Positions 9,748 through 18,236 of a stretch of DNA of 64,000 nucleotides are shown here, in pieces. A program made the position numbers and the translations under genes. The number at the start of each line of letters is the position of its first letter. Position 1 is the first letter of the stretch. Below the pieces are notes generated by a model. The model saw only the letters and a program-made list of their open reading frames with translations, had not been told where the DNA came from and did no database searches. The stretch lies in NCBI GenBank assembly GCA_963803125.1, contig CAWDLR010000003.1, positions 2,790,001 to 2,854,000 of the forward strand, read 5' to 3'. The DNA is from G963675935 sp963803125 (GTDB lineage: Bacteria; Planctomycetota; Planctomycetia; Pirellulales; Thermoguttaceae).

Positions 9748-11190
9748 ATAGGCACAAAGTTAAGCAACAGTGTACTCCAGAAGTCCTGGATTATTCAGTA
9801 GTTGGAAACAACTCGGGTGTTTTCGGCGACGGCTTATGCGCGCGGATTTGGACAAGGACTGACGTTGCTGATCGAGCACGCGCTCGAGCCTCGCCGGATC
9901 GTCGATCGCGGCGAGCCACTGGGCGACCCATCCGGCCAGGCTGGCAGCCGCACGCCAGAGGCTCCGCTGCCCATCGAGCCACACGGCCATCAACAACATG
10001 CCGTGTTGCACGATCACGGCGATGAGTTTGATATACACCTCCGCCAGTTGCTTGGCCGCCGGGGCATGGACCTGGCGATCGGCCAGATGATTATACGACT
10101 TCCAGAGCTTGAACAATCGTTCAATTTGCCACCGCGCACGGTAGAGAACCACCACTTCCTTCCACGTCAGCAACTCCGGCGGGCAGTTGCTGACGAAGAT
10201 CGTCCAGGCTTGGAGGTGCAGGTATTCCTGCGACGGCTCGCGGCCGTGGTCCTGCGCCTTTTCGCGGATTTTCCGGCATCGCCGCGCGACCACTTCCGGC
10301 GGCACACGCACGGCCACCAAGCGGCACCGCAGCCGCTTGTCACCGATTTGCGCCGCCACATCGACCACGCCGTTGTCCGCGTTTTCTTCGAGAAATGCCC
10401 GCAAATCCCGGCGTTGCCCGCGCTCGTCGCAGACCGCCGTCCCATGCTGCAGACGCGAAAGCCAATAGCCGTCCGCCTTCTGCGCACGCTCGAAACGTTC
10501 CACGGAAAAATATCCCAAGTCGAAGATCGACAAGGTTCTGGCGGCCGAGGGGATTGCCGAAATCGGACTCTTCGCGTCGCTCGCGCGGCCCGGCTCCAGC
10601 AGCACGTGCAACGTTCCGTGACGAAGCTCCCAGAGCACTTGGATTTTCAGCGCGGCTTGGCCGCCGCCGTGCGAGCCGCCGCAACCGGGGAAGCGGTCGG
10701 CATACTCGTCGGGCAAGGCAATCGTGGTGCTGTCGCCGATCACCACTTCGGCAAAGCGTTCCAGCAGTGCGATCGGGGGCGCATCGGCGGTCAATACGTG
10801 GCCGAGCACGCGCTGCAGCGCCGGTTCGAGAAAGTTCACCAAGTCGGGGGTAAAACGTTGTGCGATGGCGTCTTCCGTGACGATCACCCCAAGTTGGGCA
10901 GCCGTGGTTTGATAGTCGCGACTTTGGGGGGTCGGCTTTCGCAGCACGGTCAGCACCAAGGAGGACAGCAGCGTAGACCCCGAGAACTTGCGTTCCCGCT
11001 TTACGCACCCGGTTTCTCGCGCCAGTGCATCCATCGACTCACTCAACAGCCCTTGCAACAACCCCGTGACTTGCGTTACGATCTCCATCGGGAAGCTCCT
11101 TCTTCCAGGCTTGTGTTTGCAATAACTTCGCCTGGCTTAAGGACTTCCCCGTTTTATTGAAAGACCAATTTCCTTAACTTTGTGCCTATG
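9747..11190 (-). mobile_element. IS4-family insertion sequence with 18-bp terminal inverted repeats
   Basis: The ends CATAGGCACAAAGTTAAG (9747-9764) and CTTAACTTTGTGCCTATG (11173-11190) are perfect inverted repeats. The transposase stop codon lies inside the left end. Outside each end are further inverted sequences (9721-9746 and 11191-11218) that look like arms of a palindromic genomic repeat, so the element appears to have inserted in the repeat's spacer. No separate target duplication can be distinguished. Confidence 0.85.
9760..11088 (-). CDS. IS4-family transposase
   Basis: This 442-residue DDE transposase looks complete. The catalytic residues are visible as Asp119 (VIGDSTTIALP), Asp190 (SIFDLGYF) and Glu323 in the family's Y-(2)-R-(3)-E-(6)-K signature (LYRARWQIERLFKLWKS). 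It catalyses cut-and-paste movement of the surrounding element. The protein is intact, so the copy could be active. Confidence 0.93.
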   Translation of the reverse strand: MEIVTQVTGLLQGLLSESMDALARETGCVKRERKFSGSTLLSSLVLTVLRKPTPQSRDYQTTAAQLGVIVTEDAIAQRFTPDLVNFLEPALQRVLGHVLTADAPPIALLERFAEVVIGDSTTIALPDEYADRFPGCGGSHGGGQAALKIQVLWELRHGTLHVLLEPGRASDAKSPISAIPSAARTLSIFDLGYFSVERFERAQKADGYWLSRLQHGTAVCDERGQRRDLRAFLEENADNGVVDVAAQIGDKRLRCRLVAVRVPPEVVARRCRKIREKAQDHGREPSQEYLHLQAWTIFVSNCPPELLTWKEVVVLYRARWQIERLFKLWKSYNHLADRQVHAPAAKQLAEVYIKLIAVIVQHGMLLMAVWLDGQRSLWRAAASLAGWVAQWLAAIDDPARLERVLDQQRQSLSKSARISRRRKHPSCFQLLNNPGLLEYTVA

Positions 11191-11252
11191 GGGCTGCGCC
11201 TCGCTTGACCCACCCTACAATTCCGCCCAAATTCAAAAACTGATTGGCCCTG
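11191..11252. repeat. right half of the MITE-like palindromic element
   Basis: GGGCTGCGCCTCGCTTGACC... (11191-11218) is the inverted complement of 9721-9747 with one mismatch. It is followed by TTCAAAAACTGATTGGCCCT (11232-11251), the inverted leader. From 11253 to 11535 no gene was recognised. Confidence 0.75.
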
Positions 11253-11508
11253 TGCAAAATGCCTCGAAGCGCATTCGGCGTCCAAATCGGCCGCCTGGAT
11301 GCGCTAGAATATGCGGGTGGACCGCCTACCCAAACCCCGCAGAGCGCGCCAGTCGAAATTGTCACGCACCGGCTGGGGCACTAGTACCATGTCGGCAGAC
11401 GCGGTGCAGAGGCACCAGCGGCGGTGCGCCGCCGGCTCAGGCAGTGGCCGATACTCGAATGCGCTGGCCTTTTCGGTCATCCACCGCGGTTTCGTTTGCC
11501 CGGGATCC

Positions 11509-11514
11509 TATAAT
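11509..11514 (+). promoter_or_regulatory. candidate -10 box of the ferredoxin gene
   Basis: A perfect TATAAT lies 22 bases before the ferredoxin start. No good -35 hexamer is seen at the expected spacing. AAGGAG at 11524-11529 provides a clear ribosome binding site. Confidence 0.4.
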
Positions 11515-11535
11515 GGGTGTGGTAAGGAGAAGTTG

Positions 11536-11727
11536 ATGAGAGCCGTCGTGGACCAGGAGACCTGCATCGGGTGCGGACTGTGTGCCGAGGTTTGCCCCGA
11601 GGTGTTTCAGATGAACGGCGACAAGGCCGAGGCCAAAGTGGACCCCGTTCCGAAGGGAGCCGAAGAAGCCTGTCGCGATGCGGCCGGTCAATGTCCGGTC
11701 GAAGCCATCAAGATCGAAGAAGGATGA
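11536..11727 (+). CDS. 4Fe-4S ferredoxin
   Basis: This 63-residue electron carrier has the cluster-binding pattern CIGCGLCAEVCPE near the N-terminus and CRDAAGQCPVEAIKI near the C-terminus, as in single-cluster ferredoxins of the Pyrococcus/Thermotoga type. The two remaining cysteines could form a disulfide or part of a second degenerate site. The ATG at 11536 is supported by AAGGAGAAGTTG directly upstream. It stands alone, so its partner oxidoreductase cannot be inferred. Confidence 0.93.
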   Translation: MRAVVDQETCIGCGLCAEVCPEVFQMNGDKAEAKVDPVPKGAEEACRDAAGQCPVEAIKIEEG

Positions 11728-11736
11728 TTCGTAGAG

Positions 11737-11855
11737 CGGGCGTCCCGCCCGCCTTGGCCGTGGTTGGGAAGACGCTGCGATTCCTCGTTCCCACGCTCTG
11801 CGTGGGAACGAGAGGTAATCTCGCGAGACGGGCGGGAGGCCCGCGCTCCGGCAGG
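11737..11855. repeat. nested palindromic repeats (families C and D)
   Basis: Outer arms GAGCGGGCGTCCCGCCCG and CGGGAGGCCCGCGCTC enclose a compact palindrome CTCGTTCCCACGCTCTGCGT...GAGAGG at 11783-11815. The inner family also occurs at 40484-40626 and a relative of the outer one near 30493. The tract lies between convergent ferredoxin and tadC genes and may also end transcription. Confidence 0.75.
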
Positions 11856-11859
11856 CAGT

Positions 11860-12828
11860 TCAACCCATCTTCGAGAACATTTCGCGGACCATCATGATGG
11901 CGGCTGGGCCGACGAGGATCACGAAGATGCCGGGGAAGATAAACAGCACCAAGGGGAAGATCAGCTTCACCGCGGTCTTCGAGGCCTTCTCCTCGGCAAG
12001 CTGGCGGCGGCGGATGCGCATGGAATCGCTCTGTGTGCGCAGGGCCTGGGCAACGCTGGAGCCGAACTTGTCGGCCTGGATCAGCACGGCGGCCAGGGCG
12101 CGCAAGTCGGGTACTCCGGTGCGCGCACCCAGTTCGTGCAGCACTTCGGCGCGCGGGCGGCCCATCTGCAACTGGAAATTCGAGAGCGCGAACTCGTCGG
12201 CCAACAAGCGGTAGCTGCTCTTCATTTCGTCGGCGACCTTGCGCATGGCCTGGTCGAGTCCCAAGCCCGCCTCCACGCAGACCACCATCAAATCGAGTGC
12301 GTCGGGCAGGGCGAGGAAGATCGCCTGCTTGCGGCGCTTGGCCAGGAAGTTGACGGCAAAGGCCGGCAGGTAAAAGAGAATGGCTGCCAGGCCGAAGGTC
12401 ATCTCGAGCGTGTGTTGATTCGCGCCTTGAAAAGTGGCAAGCGTGCCGCCGCCGAGGATGAAGCCGCCTACCAGCCCCGCGAATTTCAACCCCAAGAAGA
12501 TGCTGGGGGCGGATTCGCCGCGGAACCCGGCAACCGCCAGCTTCTCCTTGAGTTTGCTGACTTCCACCGCACTTTTCGGCTGCAACGGCTTGGCGAAGGA
12601 GGGGGACGCTTTTTCCAGCACGCGGGTCAAGGCGTCGGTCTTCTTCAGGGCGCTTTCGACGGTCGGGCTGCGGCGTTTGCGCGGATCGGCCAATTCACTG
12701 AGCCGCTCCATAGCGCGAGGCCTGCCGGACATCATCAGGTCGAGCCCCCACCAGGCCAGCGCGGCAAAAGTGCCGAACAGCGCCAGCGGCAACATCCCCT
12801 CGAAACTGAACAGACTCTCTGCAAACAT
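11860..12828 (-). CDS. tadC: TadC-like type II secretion F-domain membrane protein
   Basis: This 322-residue inner-membrane platform protein of a Tad (tight adherence, Flp pilus) system has an N-terminal membrane segment, two central segments around GLVGGFILGGG and MTFGLAAILFYLPAF, the T2SSF domain motif LPDALDLMVVCVEAGLGLDQA, and a C-terminal membrane hairpin (LIFPLVLFIFPGIFVILVG). It is the third gene of tadA-tadB-tadC and follows tadB with a gap of seven bases, so the genes are surely co-transcribed. Pilin, prepilin peptidase and secretin genes are not in the window. Confidence 0.92.
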   Translation of the reverse strand: MFAESLFSFEGMLPLALFGTFAALAWWGLDLMMSGRPRAMERLSELADPRKRRSPTVESALKKTDALTRVLEKASPSFAKPLQPKSAVEVSKLKEKLAVAGFRGESAPSIFLGLKFAGLVGGFILGGGTLATFQGANQHTLEMTFGLAAILFYLPAFAVNFLAKRRKQAIFLALPDALDLMVVCVEAGLGLDQAMRKVADEMKSSYRLLADEFALSNFQLQMGRPRAEVLHELGARTGVPDLRALAAVLIQADKFGSSVAQALRTQSDSMRIRRRQLAEEKASKTAVKLIFPLVLFIFPGIFVILVGPAAIMMVREMFSKMG

Positions 12829-12835
12829 GGCTTCT

Positions 12836-13804
12836 TTACACCTTGATATTGACGATCTTGCGAATCATTAGCGCTCCGAGTACTTGCAGGAAGGCCGCGA
12901 TCGCCAGCATCTGCTTGCCGGCCGGGTCCTTGAACAAGACCATGATGTAATCCGGGTTGAGCCGATAAACGGCGATCAACAGCGCAAACGGCAGGATCAT
13001 CAGCACCAGCCCGGACAGGCGGCCTTCGCCGGTCAGGGCCTGGATCTGCCCCCAGATGCGAAAGCGGTCGCGGATCAGTTCGCCGATCTTATCGAGGATT
13101 TCGGCCAGGTCGCCGCCGGTCTGCCGCTGCAAGATCAGCGCGGTCACGAAGAACTTCAGATCGAGGTTGGGGATGCGGTCGGTGAGGCTGCGAAGGCTTT
13201 CGTCCAGAGAGATTCCCAGGTTCTGTTCTTCGAATACCCGGCCGAACTCTCTGCCGACCGGCGCCGGCATTTCGGTCGAGACCATGCTGAAGCCGAACGC
13301 CAGGCTTTGTCCCGACCGCAGCGTGCGGGCGATCATCTCCAGTGCGTCGGGCAATTGGGCGGCAAACGCCTTCAGGCGGCGCTTGCGGCGAACCAAAAGC
13401 CAGCACAGCGGCACCGCGCCCATCAGCAGCGCTACCAGCGGCGCGGTCAGCGGATGCAGCCGAAGCGCGACCGCCAGCAACAACCCCGCTGCCGCCATCG
13501 CGGCCGAGAGCGCGCCGAATTTGGCGACCGTCAAACTCGTATCGGCCTGCTCGAAAAGCAGAGAGATGTTGCCGAAGCGCTCCAGGAACGTCTGCACGAT
13601 GCCCGGCCGGTTGTCCAGCGGCCGGGTAAGGATGCTTGGCTCCCTGGCGGCGGCAGTCTTGCCGGCGGCCGCGCCTACGCCCGTCAACAGATCAAGGCGG
13701 TCTTCGACCTTGCTGACCGGCTTGGTGCGAAACGCCATCGCGGCGCCGCCGACCAGCGCGGCTACTCCCACAAACACCACCGCGGCCATCAGCATCACGT
13801 TCAC
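12836..13804 (-). CDS. tadB: TadB-like type II secretion F-domain membrane protein
   Basis: At 322 residues it is the same length as its neighbour and paralogous to it. It has an N-terminal membrane segment (VVFVGVAALVGGAAMAF), a central hydrophobic pair, the T2SSF motif LPDALEMIARTLRSGQSLAFG, and a C-terminal membrane segment. In Tad systems TadB and TadC form the inner-membrane platform on which the TadA ATPase acts. It starts three bases after tadA ends. Confidence 0.92.
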   Translation of the reverse strand: MNVMLMAAVVFVGVAALVGGAAMAFRTKPVSKVEDRLDLLTGVGAAAGKTAAAREPSILTRPLDNRPGIVQTFLERFGNISLLFEQADTSLTVAKFGALSAAMAAAGLLLAVALRLHPLTAPLVALLMGAVPLCWLLVRRKRRLKAFAAQLPDALEMIARTLRSGQSLAFGFSMVSTEMPAPVGREFGRVFEEQNLGISLDESLRSLTDRIPNLDLKFFVTALILQRQTGGDLAEILDKIGELIRDRFRIWGQIQALTGEGRLSGLVLMILPFALLIAVYRLNPDYIMVLFKDPAGKQMLAIAAFLQVLGALMIRKIVNIKV

Positions 13805-13807
13805 GGT

Positions 13808-15127
13808 TCAGTCCTCCAACATCACGCGTTCGCGGAAGGCGCTGGACGGCAATCGCACGCCCGCCTGCTCGAGCCGGGGCATGAACGCGGGGCGAATGCC
13901 CGTGGCCACGAAGCGACCGTAGGCGCGGCCGTTCTCGTCCACGCCGTCTTTGTCGAAGCGGTAGACGTCCTGCATCACTACCGTGTCCTGCTCCATTCCC
14001 ACGATCTCGGTGATCGCGGTCACCTTTCGCGCGCCCCCTTGCAGCCGGCTTGCCTGGACGACCAGGTCGATGGCGCTGGCGATCTGCGTGCGCATGGCTT
14101 TGAGCGGCAGTTCGAAGCCGGCCATCATCACCATGGTTTCCAGTCGGCTCAGGGCGTCGCGGGGGCTGTTGGCGTGCAGGGTGGTCATCGAGCCTTCGTG
14201 GCCGGTGTTCATGGCCTGGAGCATGTCAAGCGCCTCCGAGCCGCGGCACTCGCCGATGATGATGCGTTCGGGCCGCATGCGCAAGGCGTTCTTTACCAGG
14301 TCGGTGGCGGAGATCGCCCCCTTGCCTTCGATGTTGGCGGGCCGCGTCTCCAGCCGCACCACGTGGTCCTGCTGCAATTGCAACTCGGCGGCGTCCTCGA
14401 TGGTGACGATGCGGTCGGTGTTCGGAATGAAGCTGGAGAGCGTGTTCAGGAGCGTGGTCTTGCCCGAGCCGGTGCCGCCGGAGATCAGGATGTTCAGCCG
14501 GGCTTTGATCGCCCCTTCCAACAGCATCACCATCTCGGGCGTGAAGGCCTTGAAGTTGAGCAGGTCCTCCAGCTTCAAGGGGTTGGCGCCGAAGCGGCGG
14601 ATCGAGACGCACGCCCCGTCCAGCGCCAGCGGCGGAATGATTGCGTTGAAACGCGAGCCGTCGATCATGCGGGCATCGACCATCGGGCAGGTCTCGTCCA
14701 CCCGCCGGCCCACCCGCGAAATGATGCGGTCGATGATCTGCATCAGGTGGTTGTTGTCGCGGAAGACGACGCTGGTCTTTTCCATCTTGCCGCGGCGCTC
14801 GCAGTAGATGTTCTTCGGGCCGTTGATGAGAATGTCGCTGATCGTCGGGTCTTTCAGCAACATTTCCAGCGGACCCAGCCCGAAGGTCTCATCCAGCACT
14901 TCGCTCACCAGCCGTTCGCGTTCCGAGCGGTTCAAGAGCGTGTCTTCGGTGTCGCAGAGATGCTCGACGACCAGCCGAATTTCGCGGCGCAGGGTGTCTC
15001 CTTCCAACTCGCCGACCCGCGAGAGATCGAGCTTGTTGACCAGTTTGGCATGGATGCGCTGCTTGAGTTCCTCAAAGTTGCTGTCCTTCGGGTCGGCAGA
15101 CCGCATCGGCGTCGTCAGTTTTGGCAT
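13808..15127 (-). CDS. tadA: TadA/CpaF-type secretion ATPase
   Basis: This 439-residue hexameric ATPase powers assembly of Flp-type pili. The Walker A motif GGTGSGKT is at about residues 217-224, preceded by the N-terminal helical domain (LDETFGLGPLEMLLKDP) and the conserved RRF. After it come the Asp box (TIEDAAELQLQ), the Walker B region (IIIGECRGSEALDMLQAMNTG) and the His box (TTLHANSPRDALSRLE). The ATG at 15127 gives the normal start MPKLTTPM; a TTG 45 bases upstream is possible. It is the first gene of the tadABC operon. Confidence 0.93.
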   Translation of the reverse strand: MPKLTTPMRSADPKDSNFEELKQRIHAKLVNKLDLSRVGELEGDTLRREIRLVVEHLCDTEDTLLNRSERERLVSEVLDETFGLGPLEMLLKDPTISDILINGPKNIYCERRGKMEKTSVVFRDNNHLMQIIDRIISRVGRRVDETCPMVDARMIDGSRFNAIIPPLALDGACVSIRRFGANPLKLEDLLNFKAFTPEMVMLLEGAIKARLNILISGGTGSGKTTLLNTLSSFIPNTDRIVTIEDAAELQLQQDHVVRLETRPANIEGKGAISATDLVKNALRMRPERIIIGECRGSEALDMLQAMNTGHEGSMTTLHANSPRDALSRLETMVMMAGFELPLKAMRTQIASAIDLVVQASRLQGGARKVTAITEIVGMEQDTVVMQDVYRFDKDGVDENGRAYGRFVATGIRPAFMPRLEQAGVRLPSSAFRERVMLED

Positions 15128-15553
15128 GGGGCGATACTCGTCGGTTTCTTGAATCCGCTGGCCGGGAGTCAACGACTCCCGAAATGTGTGCCACTTCGTG
15201 GCCAGCCGTTTGAAGACGTTGCCTCCGGTTATTCCCCGGCAACGCCACGTTGTCGCGCGGCAACAAAGCCTCGCAATAATCCCCTTAAGAATAGCTTACG
15301 GCTATCTGCCAGCAGGCGCGGCTGCGGCATTGGGAGCCAGGGCGATGAGCGACCGGTTGTAGCGATTGCGCCGGGTATCCGAGCCTTCGATCGCGGTGGT
15401 AGCGGTAGAGCTTGAGGCCGCTGTCAGAGAATAATCACCGTTATCCTCACTGCAAGAAAGCAGAGGTTCTTCCCATTTCTCTGCTCCTCAGCGATGCCCA
15501 CTGGTGACGGAATCGCGTGTCATGCCATTATGGGCCGAGGCTGCGACATCGCG
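15128..15553. other. intergenic, no gene recognised
   Basis: This stretch lies between tadA and the DUF2283 gene. It should hold the tad promoter on the minus strand, but no convincing -35/-10 pair was found. It is less GC-rich than its surroundings around 15280-15310 and 15420-15480. Confidence 0.4.
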
Positions 15554-15835
15554 CTAGGCGGTAGCCATCATCCCCCTGGGGATAGTGTTCCGGACAAAGT
15601 CGCGTGCTGGCTTCTGTTTGGCGATGCTGTCAAGCACGGCTGCATTGCAAGGCGCCAACATCTCAATTCCAAGAAGACGGCCGCGTCGGTCGTAGTCGCC
15701 AAAGGCGTTGCCCGCGGCATACTCTTTGGTAGTCTTGACCTTTCCTTTTCTAACCTGAAAGTATACCGCAAGCACTTCCCCTGTTTGGTCGTGTGTTTCC
15801 ACTTGCACCTGAAAACAGAATCTGTCCGATTTCAT
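15554..15835 (-). CDS. DUF2283-domain protein, possible antitoxin partner
   Basis: This 93-residue protein has the DUF2283 layout: a beta-rich N-terminus with LAVYFQVRKGKVKTTKEY followed by DYDRRGRLLGIEMLAPC. It begins eight bases after the DUF4258 gene ends, so both are translated from one transcript. DUF4258/DUF2283 pairs occur widely in mobile or accessory DNA and are suspected toxin-antitoxin modules. That role is inferred; no direct evidence is visible here. Confidence 0.7.
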   Translation of the reverse strand: MKSDRFCFQVQVETHDQTGEVLAVYFQVRKGKVKTTKEYAAGNAFGDYDRRGRLLGIEMLAPCNAAVLDSIAKQKPARDFVRNTIPRGMMATA

Positions 15836-15842
15836 GGCCCAC

Positions 15843-16178
15843 CTAAAGTACCATCACGGTCACAATGCACAGTTTATCAACCCACTTCTCAAACACGACA
15901 TCCACTACACGTTTGCCGCGGCGCGACTTTCTCCATCGGAGTCTGTGCGGCTGAGTCCTAAGTCCCTTCTTAGTTGGCGTGTTCAACACCGCAAATACTT
16001 CCGCTTCCGACACCCGCCGTTGCTTCATTCGCATCAAGGCGTGTCTCGTAAACCATACCTTCTTATAACCGAGCACCGAGCATTCAACTTCCTTGCCCGG
16101 CCGACGAGATATTGGAGATAAAGGAACCGCCAACATTGGAACCCGTTGCGGCGGACATCTTCCATTGCCTCTGGTCAT
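15843..16178 (-). CDS. DUF4258-domain protein, possible RelE-like toxin
   Basis: The conserved DUF4258 core is clear: FTRHALMRMKQRRVSEAEV, then a basic stretch RLRWRKSRRGKRVVDVVFE and the final strand CIVTVMVL. The 111-residue reading has a long N-terminus without similarity, so the true start may be further in, close to VWFTRHALMRM. It is the first gene of a two-gene unit with the DUF2283 gene. DUF4258 proteins are related by fold to RelE-like RNases. Confidence 0.7.
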   Translation of the reverse strand: MTRGNGRCPPQRVPMLAVPLSPISRRPGKEVECSVLGYKKVWFTRHALMRMKQRRVSEAEVFAVLNTPTKKGLRTQPHRLRWRKSRRGKRVVDVVFEKWVDKLCIVTVMVL

Positions 16179-16353
16179 TTCTCCATTTTGTTCGGTGCGG
16201 ATGATAACTACAAGCCACCCGCCCTACCATCTCATTGTTCGGTCGGGGGTCTCTGAAAGCAAGCGTTCCTCCACCATAATGGTGTAGTGGCTCACCGCCT
16301 AGTCGATTTTTCCCTTGGCGCTTTTGTTGGCTCGTTGGTCGGCGCGGCGATTT

Positions 16354-17370
16354 TCACTTCGCCGCCGTGACCTCGACGGTCGCGGGGACTTCGATCGCCG
16401 CTGCGCCGGCCAGATCGGTCTCGATGCGGATCTTCGCCTCCAGCTTGCCGGAAGGCGTCTTGGCGTCTTTGGCCGTGAACGTGACGGGGACAATGTGATA
16501 CAGCTTCGAGCCGGCCGGCGGTTTGCCCTCGAAGCGCGGATCGCTGGAATGGATGGCAAGGATGCGGAACGGCACGCGGCCTTGCACGACGAGGATGCGG
16601 TTGACGGAAGTGCCGATTTCGGCCGCCCCCATCCGCAGCAACGCCGGCCGAACTATCAGCGCCGCGGTCACCAGCCCCTCGATGTTCACCGGCACGCGGG
16701 CGGAGCGGGCGTCGTAGTCGTTGGTCACCAGCACCAGCGGCTCGCGGATATAGCCCTGCGGCGCGCCCTTGTTGAGTTCCACCGTCAGACCGTATGTGAT
16801 TCTGGCTGGGGGGCCCGGCAGGCGGCTGGTTTCGACGGCTTGGGCTTTGATAGCCGGGTTGGCGCACTCGACCTTCACGATCTTCCAGTCGTTGCGGCCG
16901 GCATAGGTGATCTTCAATTCGCGGCTCGCCCCGGCCCCTGGATCGACCGTGCCGAAGGCGACCTCGCCCGGCTGCACCACCACGTCGCCGCGGATGAAGC
17001 TGTGGACGTGAAGCTGAAGCTTGGCGGGAAACGGCAGGTCGAACTCGACCTCGATCGTGCCGTCTTTTCGGCCCGGCTCGGCACGGGTGTCCAAGGCGAT
17101 GGTGACCTCGGCCTTCTCCCAGGTCTTCAGGAACTGTTTGCTGACCGTCGGCTTCGAGCACTGGCAACTCGACGCGACCGACTTGATGTGGGCGGTCTCC
17201 TCGTAGATGTTCTCGATGACGAAGCGGTGCTCCGCCTTGGCGCCGCGGGCGACGATGCCGAAATCGTGCGTCGCGGAACCGACGACCATCTTGCGGGCCC
17301 ATTCTTGTGCCTGGGCCGAAGCGGCAAGGAAAAGGAGCACGAGGCCGACGATCGCCGCGGCCATCGGCAT
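16354..17370 (-). CDS. secreted DUF1573 protein
   Basis: The start at 17370 gives a clean signal peptide (MPMAAAIVGLVLLFLAASAQ) and a mature protein of about 317 residues. It has an N-terminal DUF1573 immunoglobulin-like domain with the typical HDFGIVARGAKAEHRF and SSCQCSKP motifs, then more beta-sandwich repeats. DUF1573 proteins are extracytoplasmic and abundant in Planctomycetota; their biochemical role is not established. An upstream ATG at 17496 directly abuts the stop of the corrinoid gene and is in frame, but the extra 42 codons run through a palindromic repeat (17408-17472). The repeat may therefore have inserted into the original N-terminus. Confidence 0.85.
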   Translation of the reverse strand: MPMAAAIVGLVLLFLAASAQAQEWARKMVVGSATHDFGIVARGAKAEHRFVIENIYEETAHIKSVASSCQCSKPTVSKQFLKTWEKAEVTIALDTRAEPGRKDGTIEVEFDLPFPAKLQLHVHSFIRGDVVVQPGEVAFGTVDPGAGASRELKITYAGRNDWKIVKVECANPAIKAQAVETSRLPGPPARITYGLTVELNKGAPQGYIREPLVLVTNDYDARSARVPVNIEGLVTAALIVRPALLRMGAAEIGTSVNRILVVQGRVPFRILAIHSSDPRFEGKPPAGSKLYHIVPVTFTAKDAKTPSGKLEAKIRIETDLAGAAAIEVPATVEVTAAK

Positions 17371-17407
17371 GCCACGCCGCGAGCGGGCGTACCGTTCATC
17401 GACCCAG

Positions 17408-17472
17408 TTGGGGTGGCAGTTGTACTGCCACCCCGCCTCGTTGGTGCGGCAGTACAACTGCCGCACCAACGG
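17408..17472. repeat. palindromic repeat family E (GGTGGCAGTTGTACTGCC type)
   Basis: Two nested palindromes sit side by side: GGGTGGCAGTTGTACTGCC... and GTTGGTGCGGCAGTACAACT.... The same family, with GTTGCAC at the centre, occurs twice at 33258-33328. It lies in the leader or N-terminal codons of the DUF1573 gene. Confidence 0.8.
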
Positions 17473-17496
17473 TAGTGTGTCAATAGCTCTGATCAT

Positions 17497-18132
17497 CTAC
17501 GTGGCTCCTATCACGCTGCCGACGAATTTCAGCCCGTCGACGGCGCTCTTGCCATAATAATCGCAGCCGGCGTTCTCCCGCAACAGATCGCTGGCCGCTG
17601 CGCCGCCGACCATGATCGAGACACTCTGCCGCTGGCCCGCCTGCTTGATCGCCGCGACCGTAGCGATCACCGATTTGAAGCAGGTCGTCAGCAGCACGCT
17701 CATTCCCACGACTTGCGGCTTGTGCTTGGCGATGGCCGCGACGAATTTCTCGGGCGGAACGTCCACCCCCAGATTGACGACCTCGAAACCTGAGCCGCGG
17801 AGCATGGTGATGACGATGTCCTTGCCGATGTCGTGAACGTCGTGCAGCACCGAGCCCATCACCACGGTGCCGGAGGCCGCCGGTTGCCCTTTTTCCAACA
17901 GCGGGCCCAACTCGGCCGCCACGCCCTTCATGATCATGCCGGCGAACATCAGATCGGGCAGGAAGCAGTCGCCGGCGGCGAAGCGGTTGCCCAACTCGAC
18001 CATGCCGCGATTGCACTCGGCCAGGATCTCGTGGGCCGGCACGCCCGCGGCGATGCGCTCTTGCACCAGGTCCATCACCTCGGTTTCCCGGGCCGCCGCC
18101 ACGGCTTCAAACAGCGCGTTCGATTGACTCAT
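17497..18132 (-). CDS. corrinoid (B12-binding) protein of a methyltransferase system
   Basis: This 211-residue protein has the two-domain form of MtaC/MtbC-type corrinoid proteins: an N-terminal helical cap (residues 1-85) and a Rossmann B12 domain. The base-on replacing histidine is His100 in DVHDIGKD, followed by GFEVVNLGVDVPPE and MVGGAAA. It shuttles methyl groups between a substrate-specific methyltransferase and an acceptor. The URO-D-type methyltransferase gene two positions upstream is its evident partner, and a 56-residue gene lies between. The substrate is unknown. Confidence 0.93.
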   Translation of the reverse strand: MSQSNALFEAVAAARETEVMDLVQERIAAGVPAHEILAECNRGMVELGNRFAAGDCFLPDLMFAGMIMKGVAAELGPLLEKGQPAASGTVVMGSVLHDVHDIGKDIVITMLRGSGFEVVNLGVDVPPEKFVAAIAKHKPQVVGMSVLLTTCFKSVIATVAAIKQAGQRQSVSIMVGGAAASDLLRENAGCDYYGKSAVDGLKFVGSVIGAT

Positions 18133-18236
18133 AGCTTTCCTCGGCGAGAACTGCCGATATTGATCTTCCGGCTCACTGGGCTTCTCCCGGCGAGGACGCC
18201 GGGGCTAAACGGACGATCGCGCGACCTGCGCCCTCG

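Noticed and set aside
12884..15415. Very long open frame on the plus strand opposite tadA and tadB
   Set aside because: It is antisense to two clear tad genes and is rich in His, Gln, Arg and Ala, as expected from high GC. The minus-strand genes explain the sequence.
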